Below the pieces are notes generated by a model that saw only the letters and a list, made by a program, of their open reading frames with translations, did not search any database and had not been told where the DNA came from. From Clostridium sp. chh4-2 (lineage in GTDB: Bacteria; Bacillota; Clostridia; Lachnospirales; Lachnospiraceae), in assembly GCF_002899675.1 (NCBI RefSeq), contig NZ_PKUU01000009.1:124001-188000 (forward strand): DNA of 64,000 bases, written 5' to 3'. This document shows, piece by piece, positions 43,629 to 52,847 of this stretch (positions are counted from its first letter, which is position 1; the number at the start of each line of letters is the position of its first letter). The position numbers and the translations under genes were made by a program.

Positions 43629-44352
43629 GATTTCTATATTCCGTGGGGGTGAGGCCCCAGTAGGCCTTAAAGGCTCTTGCAAAATTATTGGGATTCACAT
43701 AACCGATCATATTGCTGATGTTGTAAATCTTGGTATCCGGGTCCTTTAAGAAAAGGGCGGCCTGTTTCATCCTGGCCTCATTGAGCAGATCGGAAAAGGT
43801 TTGGGACGTCTTTTGCTTGATCAGCTGGCTGAGATAGGAGGGATTCAGGTATAAGGATTCCGCCAGGGCCGACAGAGAACCTTCCCTGTAATTCTGACTG
43901 CAGTAGTTTAACACCTTTTGAATGATTTCGTCAGAAGAATGGTTCTGGTTTTCGTCCGGATTTACGTTGTATTTTAAGTCCAGCTCCTGTTTGATGGTGC
44001 CGAATATCTCTTTCAGTTCAGAAAAATTGGTGGGTTTGAGCACATAATAGCGGACACCGTAACGGATCGCATTCTGCGCGTATTTAAAATTATCGTAGGC
44101 GCTGAGAAATACCACCATGGGCTTTGCGCCCTGCAGTTCGGAAACAGCTTTAGCCAGCCCGATTCCATCCATGCCGGGCATGCTGATATCGGTCAGAATC
44201 ACGTGGACCGTGTTGTCTTTTAAGAAATCCAGGGCTTCCTGCCCGCTGTCTTTTTCCCCGCAAACGTGAAAGCCCTGTTCATTCCATGGGAAACAGGACG
44301 CTAAAATATTGCGGGAACTTGCCTCATCGTCTACAATCAGTAGTTCATACAT
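43618..44352 (-). CDS. Response regulator with AraC-type DNA-binding domain, YesN-like
   Basis: A 244-residue regulator. The receiver domain has D8-D9, the phosphoacceptor D55 (ILTDISMPGMDG) and K in YVLKPTN. The C-terminal AraC domain has two helix-turn-helix units (SALAESLYLNPSYLSQLIKQ and NISNMIGYVNPNNFARAFK). It is shorter than classical YesN, lacking most of the linker. It heads the two-gene minus-strand operon and is divergent from an ABC transporter unit with 256 bases between. The repeated 13-base motif at 44493 and 46393 is a candidate binding site. Confidence 0.93.
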   Translation of the reverse strand: MYELLIVDDEASSRNILASCFPWNEQGFHVCGEKDSGQEALDFLKDNTVHVILTDISMPGMDGIGLAKAVSELQGAKPMVVFLSAYDNFKYAQNAIRYGVRYYVLKPTNFSELKEIFGTIKQELDLKYNVNPDENQNHSSDEIIQKVLNYCSQNYREGSLSALAESLYLNPSYLSQLIKQKTSQTFSDLLNEARMKQAALFLKDPDTKIYNISNMIGYVNPNNFARAFKAYWGLTPTEYRNHEK

Positions 44353-44492
44353 GTCATTTCCTCCCCAAACGGATCATACCAACTCATCAATACGAAAAAA
44401 TTATATCATGGTGAAGTTTCACAGTCAAACGGATCGCCTCCAAAGCCTGTTTCTCTAAAATAATGATAGCCCCATAAAATAAAGATAGATTG

Positions 44493-44505
44493 AAATGATA
44501 GACGG
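44493..44505 (+). promoter_or_regulatory. Shared 13-base motif, copy 1 (putative YesN-type operator)
   Basis: AAATGATAGACGG, preceded 12 bases upstream by AAAGATAG and 31 bases upstream by another ATGATAG (44463-44469). An identical 13-mer stands at 46393-46405. A weak -10 (TAGAAT, 44545-44550) without a clear -35 lies downstream, as expected of an activator-dependent promoter. Confidence 0.5.
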
Positions 44506-44608
44506 TCATAACGGGCACAAGGGCGCATAAAAAGCCCGGCGTGATAGAATACAGTCAATGAGCTGCAATTCAACAGGAATGGAAAATGAGCGAAGGAGGA
44601 AAGGATCT

Positions 44609-45538
44609 ATGTCACTGTTAAAAGCAAAAACGGCGGGAGGGGCCGTCGTGAGAAGATATCCGAAAAACTGGAAATGGGGGGTACTGTTTATTCTGCCCTG
44701 GTTAATTGGATTTTGTGTGCTGCAGGCTTATCCGCTGCTTATGTCCCTGTATTACTCATTTACGGATTTCTCCATATTGTCGGAGGGAAAATGGGTGGGA
44801 CTGGATAATTACGTCAAACTGTTTACGAAGGATAAGTATTTTGTGAAGTCATTTTTGCTGACATTTAAATATGCGCTTATGTCGGTTCCGATGAAGTTAA
44901 TTATGGCTTTAATTGTGGCTATGATTTTGAATATGCGTTTAAAAGGGATCAACCTGTTCCGTACCGTTTATTATCTGCCGTCCATTATGGGCGGAAGCGT
45001 TGCCATCTCGATTTTGTGGAGATTCATGTTTATGAAGGACGGGATGCTGAATAAGATGCTGGGCGTGCTGCATATTCCTGCAATTGACTGGCTGGGTGAT
45101 CCTGATATTGCGCTGGTAACAATCAGCCTTCTGGTGATTTGGCAGTTTGGATCATCCATGGTTTTATTCCTGGCAGGGCTTAAAAATGTGCCTACGGAAC
45201 TGTATGAGGCCGCTTCGGTGGACGGGGCGAATAAATGGGTTCAGTTTTGGAATATTACATTTCCCATGCTGACCCCGGTTGTATTCTTTAACCTGATCAT
45301 GCAGATCATCCATGCGCTTCAGGAATTTACATCCGCATTTATCATTACCAACGGCGGGCCTAACCATGGAACCTACCTGATGGGCGTGAAAATCTATGAA
45401 GATGCATTTAAAAACCTGAAGATGGGATATGCGTCCGCATCCTCATGGGTGATGTTCGTGGCAATTCTTTTGATAACTCTCCTGGTATTCCGCTCATCGA
45501 GCGCGTGGGTATTCTATAATGACGGAGGAATGGACTGA
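44609..45538 (+). CDS. ABC transporter permease (LacF/UgpA-like)
   Basis: A 309-residue CUT1 permease with six spans. The EAA loop is EAASVDGANKWVQFWNITFP (about residues 203-222). ATG 44609 is chosen because AGGAGGAAAGG precedes it. Its stop overlaps the next permease start by one base (TGATG). It probably imports oligosaccharide fragments with unsaturated uronate ends, judged from the GH88 gene downstream. Confidence 0.92.
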   Translation: MSLLKAKTAGGAVVRRYPKNWKWGVLFILPWLIGFCVLQAYPLLMSLYYSFTDFSILSEGKWVGLDNYVKLFTKDKYFVKSFLLTFKYALMSVPMKLIMALIVAMILNMRLKGINLFRTVYYLPSIMGGSVAISILWRFMFMKDGMLNKMLGVLHIPAIDWLGDPDIALVTISLLVIWQFGSSMVLFLAGLKNVPTELYEAASVDGANKWVQFWNITFPMLTPVVFFNLIMQIIHALQEFTSAFIITNGGPNHGTYLMGVKIYEDAFKNLKMGYASASSWVMFVAILLITLLVFRSSSAWVFYNDGGMD

Positions 45539-46377
45539 TGAAAATGAAGAAGAACCATATTACGGCATATGTGATATTAATTTTTGTGGGCATTGTGATG
45601 ATCTATCCGCTGCTCTGGCTGTTTTTTGCCACATTTAAGGAGAACAAAGAGCTGTTTGGAAAGATGACGCTGCTGCCGGAACATTTTTCTTTTCTGGCCT
45701 ATAAAGAGGGATGGAAGGGAAGCGGCCAGTTTTCCTACTGGACATTTTATGGAAATACCTTTAAACTGGTGGTTCCAACCGTGTTATTTACCGCCGTATC
45801 CACCGGAATTGTGGCCTATGGGTTTGCCAGATTCCGTTTTCCGATGAAAAAGATACTGTTTATGCTGATGATTTCCACCCTGATGCTGCCGGATGCGGTT
45901 ATCATGATTCCAAGGTATGTGGTGTTCAATAAATTCGGCTGGATTGATACGTATCTGCCGTTCTGGGTTCCGGCGGTGCTGGCCTGTTATCCGTTCCTGA
46001 TATTTATGCAGATACAGTTTTTAAGGGGAATTCCCAGAGAATTGGATGAGTCGGCCTATATGGACGGATGCAACCCATTTATGGTTTATGTGAAAATACT
46101 GGCTCCGCTTATGAAGCCGTCCATCTTTTCCGTTGTCATTTTCCAGACTCTTTGGAGATGGAACGACTACTTCAATAATTTAGTTTACATAAGCAGCGTG
46201 AAAAATTATACATTGTCTCTGGCGTTAAAGATGTCCATTGACAGCCAGGGGGCTTCTACCCCGTGGAATCAGATATTGGCGATGTCGTTTATCTCCTTAA
46301 TTCCGCCGATTCTGCTTTATTTCTTCGCGCAGAAATATTTTGTGGAAGGAATTACGGCCGGGGGTATAAAAGGATAA
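45538..46377 (+). CDS. ABC transporter permease (LacG/UgpE-like)
   Basis: A 279-residue CUT1 permease. The EAA-type loop is ESAYMDGCNPFMVYVKILAP (about residues 173-192), and the C-terminus ends VEGITAGGIKG as in LacG/MalG proteins. Start and upstream stop overlap by one base. It forms the channel with the preceding permease. No ATPase gene is linked. Confidence 0.92.
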   Translation: MKMKKNHITAYVILIFVGIVMIYPLLWLFFATFKENKELFGKMTLLPEHFSFLAYKEGWKGSGQFSYWTFYGNTFKLVVPTVLFTAVSTGIVAYGFARFRFPMKKILFMLMISTLMLPDAVIMIPRYVVFNKFGWIDTYLPFWVPAVLACYPFLIFMQIQFLRGIPRELDESAYMDGCNPFMVYVKILAPLMKPSIFSVVIFQTLWRWNDYFNNLVYISSVKNYTLSLALKMSIDSQGASTPWNQILAMSFISLIPPILLYFFAQKYFVEGITAGGIKG

Positions 46378-46392
46378 AACAAAAAGATAAAA

Positions 46393-46405
46393 AAATGATA
46401 GACGG
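46393..46405 (+). promoter_or_regulatory. Shared 13-base motif, copy 2 (putative YesN-type operator)
   Basis: AAATGATAGACGG, identical to 44493-44505, with AAAGATAA 10 bases upstream. A further AAGATAG follows at 46414. It lies 129 bases ahead of the binding-protein start, with a TTGAAA (46457-46462) and a poorly spaced TAAAAT or TACAAT in between. Confidence 0.5.
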
Positions 46406-46533
46406 ATAAAATGAAGATAGAATCTGAAGATAGGAACCTGTAATCTGAGAAGGGGCTTGAAAATCCATGTCTATGGTAAAATACAATTATAAAATGTTAT
46501 GCAAAACAAAAAGAAGGTAGGAGGAAGTATTTC

Positions 46534-47916
46534 ATGAAAAAGCAATTGAAAAAGAGCATTTCCCTGTTTATGGCAGCATCTGTAGCGGCAGTAACCCTGA
46601 TGGGCTGCGGTTCGAAAACGGATAATAAGGCGGCTGATACGACGGCTGCGGCGCAGAGCAGTTCCGGCGCGGAAGCTTCTGATACGGCGGCCGATACAAA
46701 AGCGGCTTCAGGAGAGCCGGTAACGCTCCGTTTTTCCTGGTGGGGAAGCGACAGCAGGCATCAGGCTTTGCTGGCAGTAATCGAAGCCTATGAGAAAAAG
46801 AACCCCAATGTGAAGGTAGAAGCCGAGTATCAGGGATACGACGGATACTATGAAAAAATTATGACAACTCTTTCCAGTAACACCGCACCTGACGTGATCC
46901 AGCTGAGCAAGGAATGGCTGCCGGACATTCAGGGCGCAAAGCATTACCTGGCCGATCTTTCCACTCTTCCTGTGGATCTGACCACATTGAAGGACCGTTT
47001 GCTGGAGATTGCAGGCACTTACAACGGAGAGCCTAATGTGTTCCCTTGTACGGTAGGCGGTTCCGTTACCTATGTGAATACGGATTTTGCTAAGACTTAT
47101 GGAATTGATTTGACTAAGAATTATACATGGGATGAGATCAAAGAGCTGGGAAAATCCATCCATGAGCAGAATGAGGACGCCTATCTGATGACAGCCGATG
47201 CGGATATGCTGAACCGTTTATTCGTTCAGCCTTACCTGGCTCAGAAGACCGGAAAACCGTTGGTGGATGAAGAGACTTATGCCATGAACTTTACGGAAGA
47301 GGACGCAAAAGAAGCGTTCCAGAACGTGATCGAATTGTATGAAACCAATACGCTGGAACCATTTGGAGAAGCGGCTACTTTTGCCGGACAGGCGGACCAG
47401 AATAACAAATGGATCAACGGAAATATCGGCATGATCGTGGACTATACCGGAAGCGCGCCGAAATATATCGCTTCCATCGACAGTCCGTTAGACGTAATTC
47501 CCATGCCGGTCATTAAAGACGCACAATGCAGCGGCGTTGCCTACAGCGGAGACAGAGGATTTGCCATCAATGACAATTCCGCAAACAAAGAAGAGGCGGC
47601 CAAATTTCTGGACTTCCTCATGAATGATCCGGAAGCCATTGCGCTTTGCAAAACAGATGTGGGATACTGCCCGACCAAGCAGTCCGACGATATCCTGATC
47701 GCAGCTGGAGTTGTGAGTGAAATCCAGAAAAAAGGCGTTGAGCTTTCCGAGCCGAATTCTTATACCAACAACATGATCAGCGGCAATACGGAACTGGAAG
47801 TGATCCGCAAAGACCTGATCCAGGAAGTTGTTTACGGAGATATCACTCCGGAGGAAGCGGCAAAAGAACTGGTTGAACAGTATCAGGAGATTCTGGACGA
47901 GTTAAAAACAAAGTAA
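46534..47916 (+). CDS. ABC transporter substrate-binding lipoprotein
   Basis: A 460-residue family-1 solute-binding lipoprotein. The signal ends VTLMGC, followed by an Ala/Thr/Ser/Asp-rich linker to about residue 60. The mature part starts VTLRFSWWGSDSRHQALLAV and includes AEYQGYDGYYEKI. It binds the sugar for the two permeases upstream. The gene order permease-permease-binding protein, with a separate leader, lets it be expressed at a higher level. An AGGAGGAAG ribosome site precedes the ATG. Confidence 0.92.
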   Translation: MKKQLKKSISLFMAASVAAVTLMGCGSKTDNKAADTTAAAQSSSGAEASDTAADTKAASGEPVTLRFSWWGSDSRHQALLAVIEAYEKKNPNVKVEAEYQGYDGYYEKIMTTLSSNTAPDVIQLSKEWLPDIQGAKHYLADLSTLPVDLTTLKDRLLEIAGTYNGEPNVFPCTVGGSVTYVNTDFAKTYGIDLTKNYTWDEIKELGKSIHEQNEDAYLMTADADMLNRLFVQPYLAQKTGKPLVDEETYAMNFTEEDAKEAFQNVIELYETNTLEPFGEAATFAGQADQNNKWINGNIGMIVDYTGSAPKYIASIDSPLDVIPMPVIKDAQCSGVAYSGDRGFAINDNSANKEEAAKFLDFLMNDPEAIALCKTDVGYCPTKQSDDILIAAGVVSEIQKKGVELSEPNSYTNNMISGNTELEVIRKDLIQEVVYGDITPEEAAKELVEQYQEILDELKTK

Positions 47917-47939
47917 GATGTAAACAGGAACCGTAATTG

Positions 47940-48041
47940 AAGAGGATGTTGTAAATGCGTATGGAATCGCAGACGGAACAAAAGTGTCCGGGCTGTTCTG
48001 TAAGGCCATTGTGAAACGGCTGCATATTACATCATCCTCTT
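47940..48041 (+). terminator. Inverted repeat after the binding-protein gene
   Basis: AAGAGGATGTTGTAA (47940-47954) pairs with TTACATCATCCTCTT (48027-48041), one mismatch, over a 72-base structured loop, followed by TTTAAATTT. A partial terminator or mRNA-stabilising hairpin between the lipoprotein and the DUF2264 gene is plausible. Confidence 0.5.
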
Positions 48042-48069
48042 TTAAATTTAAAACAGAATGGAGAACGAT

Positions 48070-49803
48070 ATGAGGAACAAAGCATATTATCAGGAACTGC
48101 TTTTATCTATGGTGGAACCGTTAAAAAGCCGCTACAGCGAAGGCTGTGCCGGCCTCTCGCTGGGGGCCGCCGCCGCCGGATACGGAAACCGGATCGCCGG
48201 AATGGAAGGGTTTTCCCGCGTTTTATGGGGAATGGTTTCCTACTGGGCAGGCGGCGGAGAGGATGAAAGCCTTTTGAAGGTGTATCAAAAAGGGCTTTCA
48301 TCGGGAACCGATCCGATGTCCCCTGAATATTGGGGCGATCTGCACGATAAAGATCAGAGAATGGTGGAAATGGCGGCGATCAGTTACGGAATCCTGATGG
48401 TGCCGGAAAAGCTGTGGGAGCCTTTGGGTGAAAAAGAGAAGGGACAGCTGGCGGACTGGCTGTATCAGATCAATCTGTATACCCAGGCGGATAACAACTG
48501 GCAGTATTTTAAAGTGATCACCAATCTGGCTTTGAAAAGCGTGGGTAAAAAATGGAGCAGGGAACAGGTAAAAGACGCCATGGACCGGTATGAGTCTTTT
48601 TACCTGGGAAACGGATGGTATTCTGACGGACTCAGGCCACAAAAGGATTATTATACGTCTTTTGGCATTCATTTTTACTGTCTGCTGTATGCGAAATTTA
48701 TGGAAAAGGAAGACCCGGAAACGGCAGAACGTTTTAAAAAGAGAGCCGGGGTATTTGCGAAAACATTCATATATTGGTTCGATGATGAAGGGAAGGCGCT
48801 TCCGTTTGGCCGTTCCCTGACCTATCGGTTTGCCCAGGCGGCTTTTTTCAGCGCATGTGCGCTGGCCGGGGTGGAGTGCTTTTCCTGGGGAGTCATTAAG
48901 GGAATCATTGAACGCCATATGGATTATTGGATGAAACAGCCTGTTTTTGACAATGGCGGGGTGCTCACGGTAGGGTATACTTATCCCAATCTGCTGATGT
49001 CGGAGAGCTATAATGCGACGGGTTCCCCGTACTGGGCGTTTAAAACCTTTGTGTGTTTGGCACTGCCGGATGACCATCCGTTCTGGCTGGCAGAGAGCCG
49101 GGAACTTCCGGAACTGGAAAAAGTCCGGGCGGTGGAGGAATGCGATATGCTGCTCTGCCATAGAAAACATGAAGTGACCGCTCTGACTGCCGGGCAATAT
49201 CCGGTCATGGAACACCCTTGTGCAGCGGAAAAATATGCCAAATTCGCTTATTCCTCTGTGTTCGGATTCTGCGTTTCCCGTTCCTGTCATCAGTTAGAAC
49301 AGGCGGGAACCGACAGCATGCTGGCTTTTGATGTGCACGGCATGATCTATATCAGAAGAACGTGTGAGGAATATTCCGTGTCGGAGAATCTGGTGTATTC
49401 CAGATGGAGCCCGGTGGAGGGAATACAGGTAGAAACGTGGATTACTCCTGTGAAAAATGGGCACAAACGGAGACACAGGATCACCAGCAGCCTGAACTGT
49501 ACGGCGTATGACTGCGGTTTTTCCTATCCTAACTGTATGGAGGAGACTGAGCGGAAAACGGAACAAAAAAGAGCTGAGGTCTCGGATGAGAACGGGATGA
49601 GCCGGGTAGAGAGCAGTCAGGGACAGGGAGTGGTCATAGCCGCTCTGCCCAATTTGAACCTTATTTTCCCCAACGTCTTCATTCCGGCTGTTCAGCTTGA
49701 TATCGTGCCGGGAACAACGGAACTGGAAACATTGGTGGAAACGGAATTTACAGACCGGGAGATCGTGATCGGAGGTGGAAACTGCTATGCGTTACGGAAT
49801 TGA
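48070..49803 (+). CDS. DUF2264 domain-containing protein
   Basis: A 577-residue soluble protein of the DUF2264 family, with an alpha/alpha-toroid-like N-terminal two thirds (LLKVYQKGLSSGTDPMSPEY, WQYFKVITNLAL, DGLRPQKDYYTSFGIHFY) and a beta-rich C-terminal part. Family members lie in pectin and glycosaminoglycan loci and are thought to be polysaccharide-lyase or hydrolase related; no activity is firm. ATG 48070 is preferred over ATG 48058 because GGAGAAC lies between. It overlaps the GH88 gene by 17 bases. Confidence 0.85.
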   Translation: MRNKAYYQELLLSMVEPLKSRYSEGCAGLSLGAAAAGYGNRIAGMEGFSRVLWGMVSYWAGGGEDESLLKVYQKGLSSGTDPMSPEYWGDLHDKDQRMVEMAAISYGILMVPEKLWEPLGEKEKGQLADWLYQINLYTQADNNWQYFKVITNLALKSVGKKWSREQVKDAMDRYESFYLGNGWYSDGLRPQKDYYTSFGIHFYCLLYAKFMEKEDPETAERFKKRAGVFAKTFIYWFDDEGKALPFGRSLTYRFAQAAFFSACALAGVECFSWGVIKGIIERHMDYWMKQPVFDNGGVLTVGYTYPNLLMSESYNATGSPYWAFKTFVCLALPDDHPFWLAESRELPELEKVRAVEECDMLLCHRKHEVTALTAGQYPVMEHPCAAEKYAKFAYSSVFGFCVSRSCHQLEQAGTDSMLAFDVHGMIYIRRTCEEYSVSENLVYSRWSPVEGIQVETWITPVKNGHKRRHRITSSLNCTAYDCGFSYPNCMEETERKTEQKRAEVSDENGMSRVESSQGQGVVIAALPNLNLIFPNVFIPAVQLDIVPGTTELETLVETEFTDREIVIGGGNCYALRN

Positions 49804-50920
49804 TGAAGAAACCCGCAGATGGGCGGAAGACGTATGGGAGAAGCTGGAGAAAAAGCTGGAAGCGGAGTGCGCCCGTCTGGGCTCCATGATGCCCTACGTT
49901 CCGGTAAACGGCAGATATGAGGATATGGGAAAGAAGGAACTGACAGCCTGGACCAACGGGTTTTACAGCGGAATGCAGTGGCAGATGTACCATGCGACGG
50001 GAAACGAATGTTATAAAAATGCCGCCGTTGGGATTGAAGAACGGCTGGACGGGGCATTTGAGGAATACACCAGGCTGGATCATGACTTGGGATTTCTCTG
50101 GCTGCATACGGCTGTGGCGGATTACCGCCTTACCGGAAATGAGAAATCCCGGACAAGGGGCCTTCATGCGGCGGGAATCCTGGCAGGGCGTTATAATCCA
50201 AATGGAAGGTTTATTAAGGCCTGGAACGGCCCCAGAGAGGGGATTGCGATCGTGGACTGTCTGATGAACCTGCCACTGTTATACTGGGCATCAGAGGAAC
50301 TCCATGACAGCGCTTACCGGCAGATCGCGGTCAATCATACGGAAATGGCGCTGAACTACATATGCAGGGCGGACGGTTCCTGCAACCATATGGTTGAATT
50401 CGACGCGGTTACGGGGGAGTATAAAGGAAATCCGGGAGGACAGGGATATGAAAGCGGTTCTTCCTGGAGCCGGGGGCAGTCCTGGGCCATTTATGGGCTG
50501 TCCTTAGGGTATCGGTATACCAAAAATCAGGCTTATCTGGATGCGGCCAAGCGCACGGCCCATTATTTCTGTGCGAATCTGGCGCTCAGTGATTATATAC
50601 CCCTGATTGATTTCAGAGCTCCGGCCCAGCCGGTTTATTATGACACAACGGCCGGGGTGTGCGGCGCATGCGGCCTTTTGGAGCTTTCCGAACATGTGGG
50701 GCCGTTAGAAAAGGAGCTGTATGTGAAGTCGGCTGTCCGCTGCTTAAAGGCGGCTGCGGATCGGTTCTGCCGGTGGGAACCGGAAACGGATTCCATCCTG
50801 TCCCATGGATCGGCCCGGTATGACAGGGAATCGGACAGGCAGGTGCCGATTATCTATGGGGATTATTTTCTGACGGAAGGGATTTTGCGGCTTTTGGACA
50901 GGGATTTTTTGATCTGGTGA
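49787..50920 (+). CDS. Glycoside hydrolase family 88 (unsaturated glucuronyl hydrolase-like)
   Basis: A 377-residue cytoplasmic (alpha/alpha)6-barrel enzyme. Asp residues matching the catalytic pair of UGL are D100 (LDHDLGFLWL) and D157 (GIAIVDCLMN). Conserved GYESGSSWSRGQSWAIYG follows. The family removes the 4,5-unsaturated uronate from oligosaccharides made by lyases. ATG 49787 follows GGAGGTGG. It overlaps the DUF2264 gene and is the last gene of the locus. Whether the substrate comes from heparin, chondroitin, hyaluronan or rhamnogalacturonan cannot be told. Confidence 0.9.
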   Translation: MRYGIDEETRRWAEDVWEKLEKKLEAECARLGSMMPYVPVNGRYEDMGKKELTAWTNGFYSGMQWQMYHATGNECYKNAAVGIEERLDGAFEEYTRLDHDLGFLWLHTAVADYRLTGNEKSRTRGLHAAGILAGRYNPNGRFIKAWNGPREGIAIVDCLMNLPLLYWASEELHDSAYRQIAVNHTEMALNYICRADGSCNHMVEFDAVTGEYKGNPGGQGYESGSSWSRGQSWAIYGLSLGYRYTKNQAYLDAAKRTAHYFCANLALSDYIPLIDFRAPAQPVYYDTTAGVCGACGLLELSEHVGPLEKELYVKSAVRCLKAAADRFCRWEPETDSILSHGSARYDRESDRQVPIIYGDYFLTEGILRLLDRDFLIW

Positions 50921-51094
50921 TGGGATTAACTGTTTAATCTACTGAGGGACTGACGGCAGAGTTCACCGGGGCTGTGAGCAGCATCGGTTTCTTCAATTGA
51001 GAAAACGCTGTAATTGATACGTCTTGTATTCTTTTCTCCAATGTGATAGGCTAAAAGGGTGTATTTACGGAGAAAAGATAAAGAGGCGGTTAGT

Positions 51095-52468
51095 ATGTTA
51101 GATGATCAGAGAATAGTTTTATTTGAACAGATGCCGGTGCCGAAGGCGGTTATGAAATTAGCGGTTCCTACGGTTTTAAGTTCCCTTGTTATGGTGCTTT
51201 ATAATCTGGCGGATACTTATTTTGTGGGAATGCTGAATAATCCGGTGCAGAATGCGGCTGTTACGCTGGCGGCTCCGGTGCTTTTGGCGTTTAATGCGGT
51301 CAATAACCTGTTTGGCGTGGGCAGTTCCAGCATGATGAGCCGGGCGCTGGGGCGCAAGGAATATGAGACGGTGCGGCAGAGCTCTGCTTTTGGATTCTAT
51401 TGCGCGCTTTTTTGCGGAGTATTGCTTTCTGTTTTTTGTATCGTATTCAAACAGCCTCTTTTGGGAGTTTTAGGGGCGGATTCCAATACGATTACAGCTA
51501 CGGAAGAGTATTTAAAGTGGACGGTTTGTTTTGGAGCGGCTCCGGCTATCCTGAATGTGGTGATGGCTTATATGGTGAGAGCGGAGGGGGCTTCGCTTCA
51601 TGCCAGCATTGGAACCATGAGCGGATGTCTGCTGAACATTATCATCGATCCCATTTTTATTCTCCCCTGGGGGCTGAATATGGGGGCGGCAGGAGCCGGG
51701 CTGGCCACATTTCTGTCCAACTGTTTGGCGTGCGTTTATTTCTTTATCCTGCTGTTTGTGAGAAGGAAAAATACCAACGTATGCATTCTGCCTAAGAAGT
51801 TCTCTCTGAAAAAAGTGATCGTTCTGGGCGTGTGCGGTGTCGGCATTCCGGCGGCCATACAGAACCTTTTAAATGTAACGGGCATGACGATTTTAAACAA
51901 TTTCACCTCTTCCTTCGGCGCCGATGCGGTGGCGGCAATGGGAATATCGCAGAAAATCAATATGGTTCCTATGCAGGTGGCAATGGGATTTTCTCAGGGA
52001 ATTATGCCCCTTATCAGTTACAGCTACGCAAGCGGGAATCATAAGCGGATGAAGGAAGCGGTTTTCTTTACGATGAAAACGATGCTTCCGCTGCTGGTTT
52101 TAATTTCTCTGGTTTATTTCATCGGAGCCGGCGGGCTGATCAGCTCATTTATGAAGAATGAATCGATTATTGCTTATGGCAGCAGGTTCCTCAGAGGATT
52201 TTGTCTGGGACTTCCGTTTCTCTGCATGGATTTCATTGCGGTGGGCGTATTCCAAGCCATTGGGATGGGAAGATCGGCGCTTATCTTTGCGATTTTGCGA
52301 AAGATTCTGCTGGAAATTCCGGCGCTCTATGTGCTCAATTATCTGTTCCCGCTGTATGGATTATCCTATGCGCAGTTTACGGCGGAACTTGTTTTATCCA
52401 TTGCGGCGGTTTGTATGCTGACTAGGATCTTTCGGAAGATGCAGAAAAGCGATATGGCCGGGCGATGA
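51095..52468 (+). CDS. MATE family efflux transporter
   Basis: A 457-residue, 12-span exporter of the MatE family in which two homologous halves are visible (VPTVLSSLVMVLYNLADTYF and AIQNLLNVTGMTILNNF). It expels drugs or metabolites using an ion gradient. ATG 51095 is preferred over a TTG/GTG extension to 51059. A weak TTGTAT-N17-TAGGCT promoter may lie just upstream. It is followed 15 bases later by a small HTH regulator. A second MATE gene at 55655 is truncated. Confidence 0.92.
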   Translation: MLDDQRIVLFEQMPVPKAVMKLAVPTVLSSLVMVLYNLADTYFVGMLNNPVQNAAVTLAAPVLLAFNAVNNLFGVGSSSMMSRALGRKEYETVRQSSAFGFYCALFCGVLLSVFCIVFKQPLLGVLGADSNTITATEEYLKWTVCFGAAPAILNVVMAYMVRAEGASLHASIGTMSGCLLNIIIDPIFILPWGLNMGAAGAGLATFLSNCLACVYFFILLFVRRKNTNVCILPKKFSLKKVIVLGVCGVGIPAAIQNLLNVTGMTILNNFTSSFGADAVAAMGISQKINMVPMQVAMGFSQGIMPLISYSYASGNHKRMKEAVFFTMKTMLPLLVLISLVYFIGAGGLISSFMKNESIIAYGSRFLRGFCLGLPFLCMDFIAVGVFQAIGMGRSALIFAILRKILLEIPALYVLNYLFPLYGLSYAQFTAELVLSIAAVCMLTRIFRKMQKSDMAGR

Positions 52469-52483
52469 ACGACGGCGGCTGAT

Positions 52484-52675
52484 ATGGAAAATATCATACG
52501 AGATAAACGGAAGCAGCGGGGGCTGTCCCAGGAAGAACTGGCAAAAAAATGCGGCGTTTCCCGACAAACGGTTAATGCGATTGAAAATAATAAATACGAT
52601 CCGACTTTGGCGCTGGCATTTAGTCTGGCAAAGGAATTAGAAACAACAGTTGATGAACTATTTACTGCGGATTAA
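52484..52675 (+). CDS. Small XRE-type HTH transcriptional regulator (YozG-like)
   Basis: A 63-residue protein made almost wholly of a Cro/CI helix-turn-helix (RKQRGLSQEELAKKCGVSRQ then TVNAIENNKYDPTLALAF). This one-domain type is common beside membrane proteins in Firmicutes. It lies 15 bases after the MATE gene and likely controls it. A terminator follows. Confidence 0.92.
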   Translation: MENIIRDKRKQRGLSQEELAKKCGVSRQTVNAIENNKYDPTLALAFSLAKELETTVDELFTAD

Positions 52676-52707
52676 ATTTTATTCACTTATAATAATCCAT
52701 AGACGGT

Positions 52708-52749
52708 AAGAGCGGAAAGGCCTCCGGTGCGGCCTTTCCGCTCTTGCTT
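52708..52749 (+). terminator. Rho-independent terminator
   Basis: Perfect 15-base arms AAGAGCGGAAAGGCC (52708-52722) and GGCCTTTCCGCTCTT (52731-52745), an 8-base loop, then GCTTT. It ends the MATE-regulator unit. Confidence 0.88.
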
Positions 52750-52847
52750 TATCGTCTCAAAAAAAGAAAAATGGTATAGGCGATTTCGCATTTGGAACAC
52801 TTATTATCAAAAGATGTAAAAACAAAAGGATTGAATGGAGATAAAAG

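Noticed and set aside
48298..49290. Long open frame (330 codons) antisense to the DUF2264 gene
   Set aside because: No ribosome site, odd residue composition rich in His, Arg and Phe, and full overlap with a well-supported gene. It is a mirror of codon bias.
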